64,000 nt of DNA from Seison nebaliae (taxonomy: Eukaryota; Rotifera; Pararotatoria; Seisonacea; Seisonidae). The DNA lies in NCBI GenBank assembly GCA_023231475.1, contig JALJEE010001503.1, positions 27,484-91,483 of the forward strand, in the 5' to 3' direction. The notes beneath the pieces are model-generated. The model made no database searches and was not told the origin of the DNA. It saw only the letters and a program-made list of their open reading frames with translations. This document shows positions 35,052 to 49,524 of the stretch, in pieces. Each line of letters starts with the position of its first letter. The stretch's first letter is position 1. Both the position numbers and the translations under genes were made by a program.

Positions 35052-38000
35052 TCACTTCTCTTTCACCAGCGATTGCATTGTCTCGTAAAGTGAATTGTCT
35101 AATACTTCGATATATGGAAGAATGTTCTCCATTTGACTGATTGCCGTGACGATAGCGATCATACGTTTTCCTGTTTCTGACGCTCGATCAATTCCGTCAT
35201 GATTGAAACATTGGAGAATGACTTTGAAGACGGTTGGCAAATTACCAAGATTCTCTCCAACAATTTGTTCATTTCTGCTCTCGGTCAAATCGCAAAGATA
35301 ACCGAAAATATGTTCACTTTCCTCTCGATCTTCCCATGTCGGTAACCAGCTGAACCATGTTGGGAGAATTTGCTAATATGAAGAGTAATAATAAAAATTT
35401 TCAAAAATTTCAAATTTTCAAAAAAATAGTAAAAGAAATAATGAAAGAAATAGAAATGAATGATTGAATTGTAACTTTTAACGTATCGTCTTGTGGGAGA
35501 TTTCTGATGATTTTCGTTGCTGCTGAAATACAATTTTCTGTCGCTGAATTATTATCATTTACTCTGGAATTTGGTTTATTAATTTCCTGAACTAAGACAT
35601 CGATGGCCATTTTGCAGATCTGTTGAGTGTGGTCCCAATATTTGCTGGCTAGAATGCCAATTCCATAACTTGCTGCTTGTCGTACGCCTGGTTCCGTATC
35701 TTTAATTTGTGCAATTAATAAAGGAATCACATTATTTCCATACGCTTCCAATGCTTCAGTTCCCCCGAATTCGAACACATCATCCCAAGCACAAATTCCC
35801 CATTGTCTGTCTGTTGAACTGGATTCATTCAAAATTAATTGTTTAAATTCTTTTTGAACGAATTTATCAAAATGTGGTAGAATGTTGGCACCATACATTT
35901 TCATGATGATATGGAAACAATCGGACATATTTGAAAGAACAGGTTGTTCTTCCGTTTCTGGAAATTCGATTTCATCACTATCATCATCGATATCATCTTT
36001 TTTCTTCTTCAATTTTTCTTCTTGATCTTTTTCTCTTTCTTGAAGTTTCGTCGACATCACTTTAAATATTTCACTAATTTGATCCTCATCAATGAATTCA
36101 TATCCTACTAATTCTAAACATTCGCCTAATTTGGTGAACATGTCACCGATATACTCTCGTTCCGGTTCATAATTTAATGCACTAATCAATTCCGTATGGA
36201 CATTATTCCAAAGAGTTTTGAAAAATGTTTGACCTTTCGCCTTTCCACATTTTAATAAATATGGCATCGCTTCAACGGCATTCGCTCGAACATTATCATG
36301 AAAATAAAACCGTAATAATGGTATCATCAATTCAGCTACATCAGAGATATATGGTGCAAATGCATCGCCCAAATCCTTCATATAACAAATCAACATACTA
36401 CAAGCATTATTCTTTTCTTCTAAACCGGTGGTTCTAATGGCGAAAGTCTGTTGATTTTTTATTGTTATTATCTGTAATTCATCTTCATCAACTTCATCAA
36501 TATCGTCACTAGACAATTGATGAATTTCCGGTTTTAATGATGCCACTTTCATTACTGACGGCATAACAGTTGGTAAATAAGGCTCGAACTTCTTTCCCAA
36601 AATCGTACACATTCTCGCCCAAGCACTAATCATATAAGAGATTTGTTGATTATCAGCTGGTAAATTAGCGAAATGTTCTTGACATTGCATCAAATAATTC
36701 ATAACTTCCGAACAATCTTTCATAAATATATCTGATCCAACAGCTAATCCAATCAAAGAGATACATTCAATTGTCTTCCCACTCAACACATCCAATTTTT
36801 GTGCGTCGGCGATTTTGTACACTTTTTTCAAATTATCAATGAACCACGAATAATAATCGGTGAATTCTTTCTGTGCCGTATCAGAAACAGCAGCGATTGA
36901 TGTGATGACTTGTTCCAATACATGTTTCCTTTTCGTTGTTAATAATTCGTCGATCTTCTTTCCTAATACATTCGATAATGATTGTAGAATCGGTTTGAGA
37001 TGAGGCTTCAAATTTGGCAACATGGCGTCCTCACTAAAATTGACGATTGCTGCACCGGCATGTGCTTGTGTTCTTGGTACGGTCTCATTCTCTAAAATCG
37101 TTAATAATGTTTGAATAACTTGTTCACCATATTGCTTCTGAAATTTGGGAGCGAAATCAGTCGACATTTGACCGAGTGCATTACAAACTGCATATCTCAC
37201 ACGAGGATGTGCATCATTTCCAAAAGAACAAACAGCAAAGACGATACTCTCCAACATCTTCTCCATCTCTTTTAATGATCCTTCTCCCGATGCTGAAATT
37301 GCCATTAATGCCGCATATCGTTCTTTCCATGATTCTGATTCTAACATTCTTTCGATCATTTTAAATAATGGTTCCACTATCATCTTTCCTTGTAAGGCAC
37401 AAGATAAACGATCTAAACAACTCTCACCAATAATCGGATCACTATCTTGATCTTCATCTTCGTCTTCATCACATGCAACCCAACTTTCATCATCATCCAC
37501 ATTTACCATCATTTTTAAACATGATTCCACAATATCACCAAATATCGGACCGGCATTCTGTTTCACCATATTCGGCGACGTTTCACACATCGTTATGAGA
37601 ACTTCCAATGCCAAATGTTTCGTTTCCTCTTCAATAATCTTCTCATTACTTCTCACCGTCTCTAAAAGTGTTCGACAGAAATCAGGTAATAACGGTTTGA
37701 ATAATCGGACGCCACATTCGGCCAAATCGATCATCGATTTCAATGCACAATTATCCCCTTCGATATCTAATTGTTGTCCTTTCTCACGAGTAGTTTGTGT
37801 ACGAATATCTTCTTGTAATGTATTCAAAACTTGAGCTAGACATGGATGGAATTGTAAGGGAATTTTCGAACCATCTTCCATGTAAGAGAAGAGTGCATTC
37901 ATCGCTTTTAAACAAGCCAATCGAACAAAAATATCATTATCCATCATTAAATGATTGATGAGTTCGACGATTTTCATTTGATAAGAATCAAACGAATTTC

Positions 38001-38544
38001 CATATAAACCGATATGTGAAGAGAGAACATAAAGGACAGTTTGTTTCGTTAAACTATTTGAATTTGTATTCATTCCATATTGATGGACGAAATTCACGTA
38101 CTCCTCCCACGGATGTCCAATAATGACATGATCACCATTTCCGTTCGTTTTCTTCACGTCCTCATCATTCTCATTCGTATTGTCATGAAGTTCATTCAAT
38201 CCTCTCAACAATTCAACTGATACATCAATATATCTTCGTCTTAATCCAATATTCTCCTCCATAATAATTCGATCTAATAATTTATTTTTAAACTCATTTT
38301 GAGAATTCTTATCGAATTCCGTCCACCATTCCGTCAAATTTGTTTGAACCACTTTTCTCAATAAAACGAGAGCGAACGTTCTCAAATCCATCTCTTCACT
38401 CGTCGTCGCTAAATGCCAAAGAAGTGCCAATTTTTTCGGTACTTCCATCGACGTGTACGCTTCCTCTGCTTTGTCATAATCAGTTCCCGAAGGATTGATC
38501 ATCACCTTTAACAAATTAGTGAATTCCTCTCCCAATTCCTCCAT
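35052..38544 (-). CDS. IPO5: Importin-5 (karyopherin beta-3, RanBP5)
   Basis: Two exons, 38544-35476 and 35372-35052, joined in phase to give about 1129 residues, close to the roughly 1100 of the family. HEAT-repeat helices run throughout. Recognisable segments include AEEAYTSMEVPKKLALLWHL near the start, WKERYAALMAISASGEG, HPRVRYAVCNALGQMSTDFA and TRAQAHAGAA-like RTQAHAGAAIVNFSEDA. There is an acidic loop (CDEDEDEDQDSD) near residue 360, and DTEPGVRQAASYGIGI-type repeats lie near the end. The protein carries ribosomal proteins, histones and other cargo into the nucleus, and Ran-GTP binds the N-terminal half. A second acidic stretch (DDIDDDSDEIEFPETEEQ) lies near residue 855. A single intron in so long a gene contrasts with the intron-rich genes nearby. 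Confidence 0.95.
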
Positions 38545-39298
38545 TCTTATTTTTCGTTTGAATTTGAATGAATTTCAAAATATTAGAAATGTTTCGATAG
38601 CTTCCGTCGGTTAGACTCGTGATATGATTTCTTCTCTAATGAAGTAAAATACTAAACAAAAAAAGAAAAAAGGGAAAATACTTGGGAAATATTTAGATGG
38701 GTAAAAAGAAAGAATTGGATTGGATCTGAATAATTAACTCGATTTTCTTTTCCTTTATGAACGAAAATGAATTCGAATTAATTTAAAGAAAATTTCAATT
38801 AATTTTCCTAATCTAATAATAATTCAAGAAATATCATTGAAAAGAAGAAGGGAATGATGATTTATTCCAAATCTTTCGTTTTATCCCAATGAAAATGTTG
38901 TAACAATTTGAAATTGAGAATTCAGTTTGAGAAAGGTAAGAATGAAAGAATGGTATTGTATAATACAGACGAACGAATGAGATGAACATTATTATTAGAG
39001 TATTAATTCCTTGAATTCGAAGAGCAAATTAATTCTGACACGAGGTTTTTTTGATAGCTACTTTCCTTCACCATCAACAATCCTCCTCAAACTTCCTTCT
39101 CCATTCACTTTCATCATTCAAAATATAAAAACGAAGCTCTTTTTCTCTCTTTACCTTCTCCACATTTTCCCTGTGAATACTGTCCTCCCCACAACAAACA
39201 ACAATAACAGTCATCATTCGAACATAAATAAACACAGAAGAATTAATGAATCACAAGAAATATAATGGTTCGCAATTTGTATTGAAGATATAATTAAG
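38545..39298. other. Intergenic region between divergent importin-5 and Tip60 genes
   Basis: About 750 bp without a supported exon. The importin-5 start lies at the left edge and the Tip60 start region at the right, so both promoters are probably here (inference). Confidence 0.45.
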
Positions 39299-41292
<1,994 letters not shown>

Positions 41293-42483
41293 CAAAAAAT
41301 CATGGAAAAAACGAATTTTCTCATTATTTCTTTTTTTTACAAGCGAAATAAAAAAATATTTCTAATCAATCAATCCCTTTCATAATCAATATAAACTTTT
41401 TTAAATTATTAGTAACTATTTAAATTAATAATTGACTTTTATTTCACTTTTTTTTAATTTATCAGAATTATTTTTGAAAAAAAAAATTTTTTCTTGTTCA
41501 ACAAAATCAAATCAACAACAAAAAACGATCGTTTAGGAATACATAAGTACAGTACATAATCAACAATGAATTTAGTAACGCTCAAATTTAGTGGAAGAAT
41601 TTTTTCTGATATCAATAGACTCTCATAAATCATTTATGGTTATATGATGGAAGGAAAGAAAACATTGTCTGACATTGTGAACAAATTGCTACCGGTCTAA
41701 AAAGTACAAATTATTTTAACTGTCCGTTAAGGTTAAGATAAGTTTATTTTCATTAAACAACAAAAAAATCATTCACAAAGATAAAAAAGATAGTCAGCAA
41801 ATTTCGTTTTTCCCTCCATTCTAGATGTGCATCTGGAACTCACCGAAATGTTAACGTTTATTTGTGTGAGAAGAAGATTAGTGAGGGAATGAAATTCATG
41901 TGTTTTCCTTCGTAATGCTACATTAATCGGTGAAGTGATATACGGTAATTCACTTTTTTTGCCAATATGATTCGGACATATGCTCCAGAGAAGATAACTT
42001 CATCCTTACATCAAACACCTCATTAGAAAAATTGGAGAATTGTTTTTGAAAAAAGTTTCATTCTATTTCCAGTCAGATCTCAAGAGAACGGAAAGATATG
42101 ATGGAACATTTTGTTACGGATAGAGATGCCACAACATACACAATCACGATTGGTTTCCATTTATTTTCTTTTTTTTTTAATCAATAAATTTCATCGATAT
42201 TCCATCGATGATACGGAAAGTAAATCAATTCCATGATTATTATTAAATTTTTGAGTAATATATTATCATATGAGTGCATTTATTATCAAGGATTATGTAA
42301 TGGAACTATAATAATTAGAGAATATGATAATAAGCGATCAAATTTCCTACATATCGATTATTGGACAAAGATAATAAATGATAATATGATTAAGAGGAAA
42401 AGAAATCGTAAGGAATGTGGATTGTCGATAGTTACAATTGAATTGATTTAGATTCTTAATAAATATTTGATTCTTAATAAATA
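41293..42483. other. Intergenic region between Tip60 and gelsolin genes
   Basis: About 1.2 kb of AT-rich sequence with A and T runs. No exon or RNA gene was recognised. It contains the 3' flank of the Tip60 gene and presumably the gelsolin promoter. Confidence 0.5.
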
Positions 42484-45340
42484 ATGTTCTCTAATTTGGA
42501 ATTTGAAGATGATGCGTTTAAAAACGCCGGACAAGTACCAGGCGTTGAAGTGTGGCGAGTGGAGAATTTCCGAATGATAAGAGTAGAAGAGAAGAAATAT
42601 GGATCGTTTTATTCGGGAGATTGTTATTTGATTTTGAAAGTTTTTTCTTCAACTTTTTTTTTCAATTATTTAAGTTTAAATATTTTCAAATTAGACTTAT
42701 AAGAATAGATATGGATCATTGGAATGGAATATTCATTATTGGTTAGGTGAAGAAAGTAGTCAAGATGAACATGGGACGGTAGCTATAAAAGCGGTGGAAT
42801 TGGATGAATCGCTTGGTGGCAAACCAATTCAACATCGAGAAGTGATGTTATATGAATCCGATTTATTCTTAAGTGCCTTCCCTAATGGAGTTGCGTTTGA
42901 AAGATAATTTACTCTATCAATTCTCCTATAATTGATATTGTTAATTTCAGATATTTGGATGGAGGTACTGCTTCTGGTTTTGTCCACGTTGAGAAGGGAG
43001 AATATCTCACAAGATTATTTCGTGTAAAAGGAAAACGACTTGTGAGAATTTGGAAAGTCAAATGTGATGTCAGTTCGTTAAACAAGTCGGATAGTTTCAT
43101 TTTGGACACGGACAATCTGGTATATGTTTGGAATGGACCGAATTCACACCCAAAAGAAAAACTGAGAGTTCAGTTTTATTATTATTATTATCATTATACA
43201 CAAATTGGTAGGCGACTAATTTTGCAACACAATTGAAAGACAATGAGAAGAGTGGGAGAGGTACAGTGAAAATACTTCAACATTGGAAAGTGGCTGATGA
43301 ATTCTATCGTTATCTCAACGGAACATGGAAAGATATTCCTGATTCTACAAGTGATTCAGAATCGGACGAAGTATTTGACGCCGAATTCAAACAAAACTTA
43401 CAACTTTTTAGGTAAAATTGGAGAATTTTTTACTTTTTTAATTCTTTTTCCATTTGTGTAGAGTTTCTGATGAGAGTCAACAAATTCGTGTTGATGAGAT
43501 TGCGAGAGCACCATTGAAACAGAAACTGTTAAATTCCCAAGATTGTTTCATTGTGAATGCCGGAAAATATGGAATTTATGTTTGGATCGGCACAAGATGT
43601 TCGTTAAAAGAGAAAGCGTGCGCCGTCAAAGCAGCAGAAGTTCAATTTAAAAAAAAAACAAAATGACATATCAAATATTTTAAAGGAATTTTTGAAAGTT
43701 TATAAATGTCCCAAATGGACGTTGATCACTAAAGTCCACGAAAATTCGGAGACTGTCGTTTTCAAATCATTCTTTCGAGATTGGAAAGATAATACAGAAA
43801 AAGATCAATTGGAGAGCAAAGCAAAAAGTTTAGTATAATATTCATGTGGAAATCTTTTTAGACGTTTTCCGCAGAAATGTTTGATGAATTGTCATTCGAT
43901 TTATCCGAATTATCTCTTCATGCGAAAAGTGCGGGAACTGCCGCTAACTTTATGCCAGATTCATGTGATGGAAAAATCGAAGTTATTTCAAAAAATATCA
44001 AACTAAAAATAATTTTATTTTATTTGACAAATGTCAAGTGTTTAAAATTAGTTCCTCAAAAGTGGATTTTGGACGAGGTTCCCAGTCGCCATTTCGGTCT
44101 CTTCTACGACGATACATGTTATGTCATCAAATATAAATCAGAGAAACAAAAACTATTATATTTGTGGAGAGTTAGTGAGAAATGTTTAAGTTTGAACAAT
44201 ATTTTAATTTTCTTTAGGGAAATAGATGTGGAGAGACGAGTGAAACGGTTTTAGAAGAGATGGTCAATTCACTAGAAGATGATATGGGAAATGATATTAT
44301 AAAAGTGTCATTCGTTTCGGGAAAAGAACCCGAACATTTCTTACGATTATTTAAAGGCAAATTGATTATTCGACATGTTTAAATTTATATTATTTAATTT
44401 TGAATTATTATTTGAAAATTGTTTTATAAAATCTACAAAGGCGAAAGCGGCAAATGAAGAACGTCAATTGTATCATATTAAAGGATCGACTCCATTGAAT
44501 ATTCGAGCTAAACAAGTCAAATGTCTGACAACATCGTTGAATAGTGATGATTCATTTATTGCATTCGATCCAAATAAAGTCTTTATTTGGTACGGGAAAG
44601 TTCGTTTCATATTATTCGATAATCGATTTAATTGTCATCAAATAGTTCTCGAATGACTTAGAAAAACAATTTGCTCAGAATATGGTGAAATATCTACATG
44701 AAAAGTTTCATTCTTATTCATCTGAAACATCATTTGATGATGGACATATCAATTAACAGAACTCCATCAATCATAAAGGAAGAAAGAGAAACGAACGATT
44801 TTTGGTCGATTCTGGGCGCAAAACGAGCGGACCGATCATATGTTGATATCGTCCAAGAAAGAGTTAAATTAATCTTTCAAATTTCAAATCGTTCAAAAAT
44901 TTTCCATTAATTCTTCTTTAGCACGAAGCAATGAGATTAAGTGATGCTCGATTATTCCATTGTTATCATACAGGAAAATGTTTCAAGATCGAAGAAATTC
45001 ACAATTTGTCTTTAGATGTTCAAATTCTTTTTCTAAACTCTTATTAGGAGATTTATATGAAAAATTAATTTTAGGAATTAATCGAAGATGATGTCATGTT
45101 AATGGATGATGGTGATGTGATATTTGTATGGATTGGAAATGGTTCGAGTGATGTTGAACGATTATCTGCTACAAAAATGGCACAAGTTCAAAAATTAAAT
45201 TATACGTAAATTTTGTTTTTTTAATATTTTCATTCTAGAAATATTTGTCTAACGATCCGGCAAGTGCCAGATATGGAACACCAATAATAACAATTCATCA
45301 AGGAAGTGAACCGAAATCATTTCTCGATAATTTCGATTAA
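42484..45340 (+). CDS. GSN: Gelsolin (six-domain actin-severing and capping protein)
   Basis: Fifteen exons, all with GT...AG introns and matching phase: 42484-42639, 42704-42894, 42951-43167, 43212-43411, 43462-43639, 43686-43832, 43862-43981, 44039-44170, 44218-44376, 44441-44599, 44646-44704, 44760-44862, 44922-45017, 45075-45185 and 45239-45340. The product has about 709 residues, close to cytoplasmic gelsolin (about 730). Domain 1 has [25 protein letters not shown] and [40 protein letters not shown] opens domain 2 and [14 protein letters not shown] closes its core. Repeated 'D.FI...... ..YVW.G..' blocks mark domains 3 to 6, the last ending [20 protein letters not shown]. No signal peptide is seen, so a cytoplasmic form is expected. 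The villin headpiece is absent. Domain 3-4 linkers are shorter than in vertebrates. Confidence 0.92.
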
Positions 45341-46242
45341 GACATTCGATAAACAATTCAATAGTAGATATAGAAGTCTCCCTCATTCTTCCGATAATCG
45401 TCAAACAGTTTTTGAAGGAAATAAATGTTTAAATATTTTTATTCTTATCCAAATCACTCACATATCGATATATTCATGAAAATTTTAAATTTAGGAAATG
45501 GTTTTTTGAAAAAAATTTATATTTCCCTTAAAGAAATATGAGTATTTGGATTAATGAAAATAAAGTGAATCCTATAAATATGGATTGGTCATTATCTGAT
45601 TAAATCGTCTTTGACGAAAGTGTTGTAGAAAAAGGAAAGCAATATTTAAATATATGTGGTTGCTGCGGAGAACAGACGTAATTGAATAAGCAATAATGTA
45701 TACGAGAGTTGAGGAAGTAATTGAATGGAATTCCTCAAAAGTAGAAAATGAATATTATTAGTATATAGTTTTGACTTTTTAAAAATTTTCATGGAAACGA
45801 TTATTGGTTGAGAATAGAAAGGAATTAAAAATAGGAAGAATGACGCAATTTTTCCCGATGAGAAAACAAATGATGGAGAAATGAAAAAAATAATTGTCAG
45901 GAACGATGAAATTTTTCTTAAATTACAAAAATTTGTATATGGGAAAGAAATTTGATTGTAAATGGAAGTTGATATGAATGAATAAGATAATGAATAAATT
46001 TGACTTGAATAATTTGACTTGAAATTTATTTTTCGGGAGGGGAGAAGAAAAAATAAATTTCCGATTGAACTGTACAAGAAAATCGATTGATGATTTATTA
46101 ATGAATCAAAATTATTTTTGATCATTTTCAACAATTTGAATTAGATGAATTGAAGTAGAAAACTTGAGTGACAATTGAGAAGAAAGAAAATAATACCAGA
46201 ATGGTGAAATGATAAGCTTTGAAGATTTTAAATTATTTATCG
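45341..46242. other. Convergent 3' flanks of gelsolin and RalGPS
   Basis: About 0.9 kb between the two convergent stop codons. A reverse-strand open frame of 162 codons (45646-46134) is present but has Phe/Ser/Ile-biased composition expected of antisense AT-rich DNA. No family resemblance is visible. Confidence 0.5.
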
Positions 46243-49200
46243 TCAAAGATTAATTAAATTCTCGGGAGTTCGATGAAGAATATTTGCGGAATTCGATAGC
46301 GCTTTCAACCACTCTTCAAATGACCAAGCACTTTTCATGATACGTAATTCGTATGACGAACCACAATTCAAATCCTTCATGACGATAACTCGTTTCTTCT
46401 CCACATCGAAATGTTCGTAGATCATCCAATCGATGATGCGAATACATTTCTCTAATTTCGATTTATAAATTCTTCGATATTTTCGAGCATCCGACGATTG
46501 GGAAGTAGTTGGATTGTCTTCATTTAAATTTATCGAAAATTTTCTACTTCCAAATGTCTTTGGAGCGTAGAATAAAAGTGACGCAGGTGGATGGATGGTG
46601 AGTACACACCAATATCGTTTAGATGTGATGAATGTAGGAACTTGATATCTTTTCAAAATACATCTTTTTCTTACTTCACCTTCGATCAAGATGTTGGTGG
46701 CCAGAGTGATGGTTTCAATATATTTCTCAATCTCTTCCACTTTCTCTTTTGGTTCAATAAAATCGATTTCATTTAAATTATTTTTCTCTTCTTCTTCTTT
46801 TTCAATCGTCGTTTCTTTTATTTCTTCAATTTCTTCTAAATCTTCTTTATCGTCATTAATCACTTCTTTCATATCATTAATTATTTCTGTTATTTCATCA
46901 ATTTCATTCGGATTATCATTTAATGTTTCATTCGATTTATCCTCATTTCGTCCAGTTATCGATTCGATATCGAGACAAGATGAATAAATCACTTCGTCGT
47001 CATTCAATGTGGCGTCTGGATCGATCGGTAAAGTACAACCATTTTTCAATAATAATTCCGTCGCCATTTCTAACGTTTTATCCACTTCGTCCAATGTCAA
47101 TCCATTCGGCAATTCAACAATTTCCTGCTGTGATGGAATTGGTTGATTATTTATTGGAATATCTAATTGATATGGTTGATTAATTATTGGAATATCTGAT
47201 TGATTAATTATTGGAATATCTAGTTGATTAGGTTGTGGATGATCGTTAAATTGATGATTATTTATCGTTAAAATTTCATTAAAATACTTCAATTCATTTT
47301 CATCGATCATTGATATTTTTTGTTCATTCTTTTCAATCATTTGATAATTATTCTCATTCTCATCAGATTTATCTTTGGAAATATCATTTGAATTTTTTTC
47401 ATTCAATTCAATTTCCTCAATTCTCTTCTCCACATTCAAATCACTATTTATTTTATTTAAATTAATCGGCGGAATTCTCATTATACAACTATCGATGGTT
47501 GTGGTGGATTTCTTCCGAGTTAATCGCTCACGAAAACTATTTTGTTTCTTCAATGTCGTATCAGTTAATGGAGTGGATGGGCGACCAATCGAACCATTCA
47601 TCGAAGAACGAAGTGAAGAATTTCTGGTTTGAAAAAAATTGGAAATAATCTTTTGGATAGTATTCTTATCTTTCTTCTTATCATCAACACGATTATCAAT
47701 TTTTGTCTTCTTTCCATCTGATGATGATGTCGTATCAATTGACTCATTAATGAAATTGACGTCACAACGTGTGGAATTGGAACGTACTGATGATGTGATA
47801 GATTTGGAGGAATTTGAATTAGTTCTCATATTGATCGGATTGGAAGATGACGTAGTGATGGTGGTGATGGAAGTGGAAATTGCCGAACTCGTACATTTCA
47901 ATAACAAATGAGCCGATAACATGGTTTTGGAATCGATGGTAATCGTATCATCAATCACCGAATCGTCAATCAAATTCCTTCGACGATTTAATCGTATGGA
48001 AGTATTGGCCGATTTCGTATTAACATTCGACGACGTAATATTTCTCGTTTTATTCTTCATCAATGTTGTGGATTTCCCCGATTTGCTTGATGAGATGATC
48101 GTTCGATTTACTCCCAAATTATTTTGAGTATTTTTACCAATTGTCGTTGTTGTGGCAATTGTACTTGTTGTAGTTGCTGTTGTTGTTGTTGTTGTTGTTA
48201 ATTTGAATTTTATTTTATCATTTTCTTCTTGTTCCGTTATCTCATCACCATATGTCACGTAACTGTTATTCGTTTTCACCATCGAATTTATATCATTAAA
48301 ATTATTTTTTTGTGAGAATAAATTCTTGTTCGTTTTATCAATCGTATCATTAAAAAATTTCTGATCCATCTTCTTCGTTGGCGTCTTCAATTGTATCGTC
48401 CATTCTGATTTTTTCAATTTCCCATTATTGTTGTTGTTGTTGTTGTTGTTGGAAGCATTATGTAATTTGGAGAGATGAAGAGCAATCGATGAATTCTTCT
48501 CGACGTTCTTTATCGTTTGTTGATGATGTTGATTGTTGTGTGGTTCGAGTTGGAGTGAGAGTTTAAAATAATCGTCTTCGATTAACCGCTGAAATTCGTC
48601 GAGATGACGGATTTCATTCAAATATGTTTGGACGTATCCGATCGTTTTCAAATGATCATAATTCGATTGTTGAAACATAGAAATTATCCTGCAAATATTA
48701 TTCATCTGAGTATCACGTTGGGCATCTTTATCCACTGTCTGTGACGGATATGAAATATCAATATAAACTAAATCTTGGAGATATAACGCAATATGAGGAA
48801 TACATGGCAATTTCAATTTGTCTAATAATCGTCGAAGTTTCACTTTCTGCTCATCCAACAACAAACCACACAACTTCTCAAATTGACCGATATAACTATT
48901 ACTGATTTTCGACCACGACGATTTCAATCTGTCAATCGCCACACTCTTCAACGCCGACAAAATAGCGGCGCAACTATGAAGATTATTTAAATCGTTCAAT
49001 CGTTTCGCAATTTTGATGAAATTTGTAATTAAATTCGAACGACGTTTCGCTGTCGTCCGATTTAAAATTTCACGTTGAACCCAAAAATTTATGTAGTTGA
49101 ATCGTCTGGTAAAAATGACGATGTTGGGCGCTTTCTCCATCTTTTCACGTCCCGTCCATCCCATTGATAACAATTCTTCCGCTTGTATCTTCTGAAATAA

Positions 49201-49365
49201 TGGGAGATCAATCAATGTCATTTGTGAGGCGAAATCATCAGCTGACACTTTCGAAATATCGAACACAACATTATTATACGAATCGTCTTCATAATATTCG
49301 TTATTGGAATCATCGAACAATTCACTATTATTGCTCTTCTCATATTGGTGATGTGGTTGAATTGA

Positions 49366-49397
<32 letters not shown>

Positions 49398-49524
49398 CAT
49401 CATTATTATTATGGAAATCATTCAAACTATTATCCAAACCGTCCAATTGTTTCTCATTTCTGATCATACTCCACTTGATGGGAGTATGTCGATGGAGACT
49501 CGATAAATTGTATTGACGACTCAT
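46243..49524 (-). CDS. RALGPS: RalGPS-type Ras/Ral guanine-nucleotide exchange factor
   Basis: One intronless open frame of 1093 residues. Residues about 95-320 form the CDC25-homology (RasGEF) domain: SADDFASQMTLIDLPLFQKI, EELLSMGWTGREKMEKAPNI, FTRRFNYINFWVQREIL, KRLNDLNNLHSCAAILSALK and VYIDISYPSQTVD. The absence of an N-terminal REM domain plus a C-terminal PH domain (RKRCILKRYQVPTFITSKRY to WSFEEWLKALSNSANIL) is the RalGPS arrangement, which activates Ral GTPases at the membrane. The central 550 residues are low complexity, with Asn runs, Thr/Ser blocks, a proline motif (GRPSTPLTD) and a short tandem repeat (near 47141-47235). The linker is far longer than in vertebrate RalGPS. The N-terminal 90 residues are Asn/Asp-rich. 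Confidence 0.88.
47141..47235 (-). repeat. Degenerate tandem repeat in the RalGPS linker
   Basis: Three to four related units of about 24-36 bp encode variants of 'QLDIPIINQ' / 'SDIPIINQP' / 'QLDIPINNQP'. Units differ by small insertions, as expected of slippage and later drift. Confidence 0.7.
49366..49412. repeat. (ATT/TTA)n run encoding poly-Asn of RalGPS
   Basis: A trinucleotide run with a CATCAT interruption. On the minus strand it reads as an Asn/Asp run near residue 45 of the RalGPS protein. Confidence 0.85.

Noticed and set aside
42895-42950. Apparent AT-AG intron or donor mutation in gelsolin after the residues GVAFER
   Set aside because: Reading on to the in-frame stop suggested a non-canonical donor at 42904. 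A normal GT donor at 42895 joins in phase to give [14 protein letters not shown], which fits the gelsolin pattern better.
45646-46134. 162-codon reverse-strand frame between gelsolin and RalGPS
   Set aside because: Composition is Phe/Ser/Ile/Tyr-biased as expected of AT-rich DNA by chance. It shows no domain pattern and lies where the RalGPS 3' UTR is expected.
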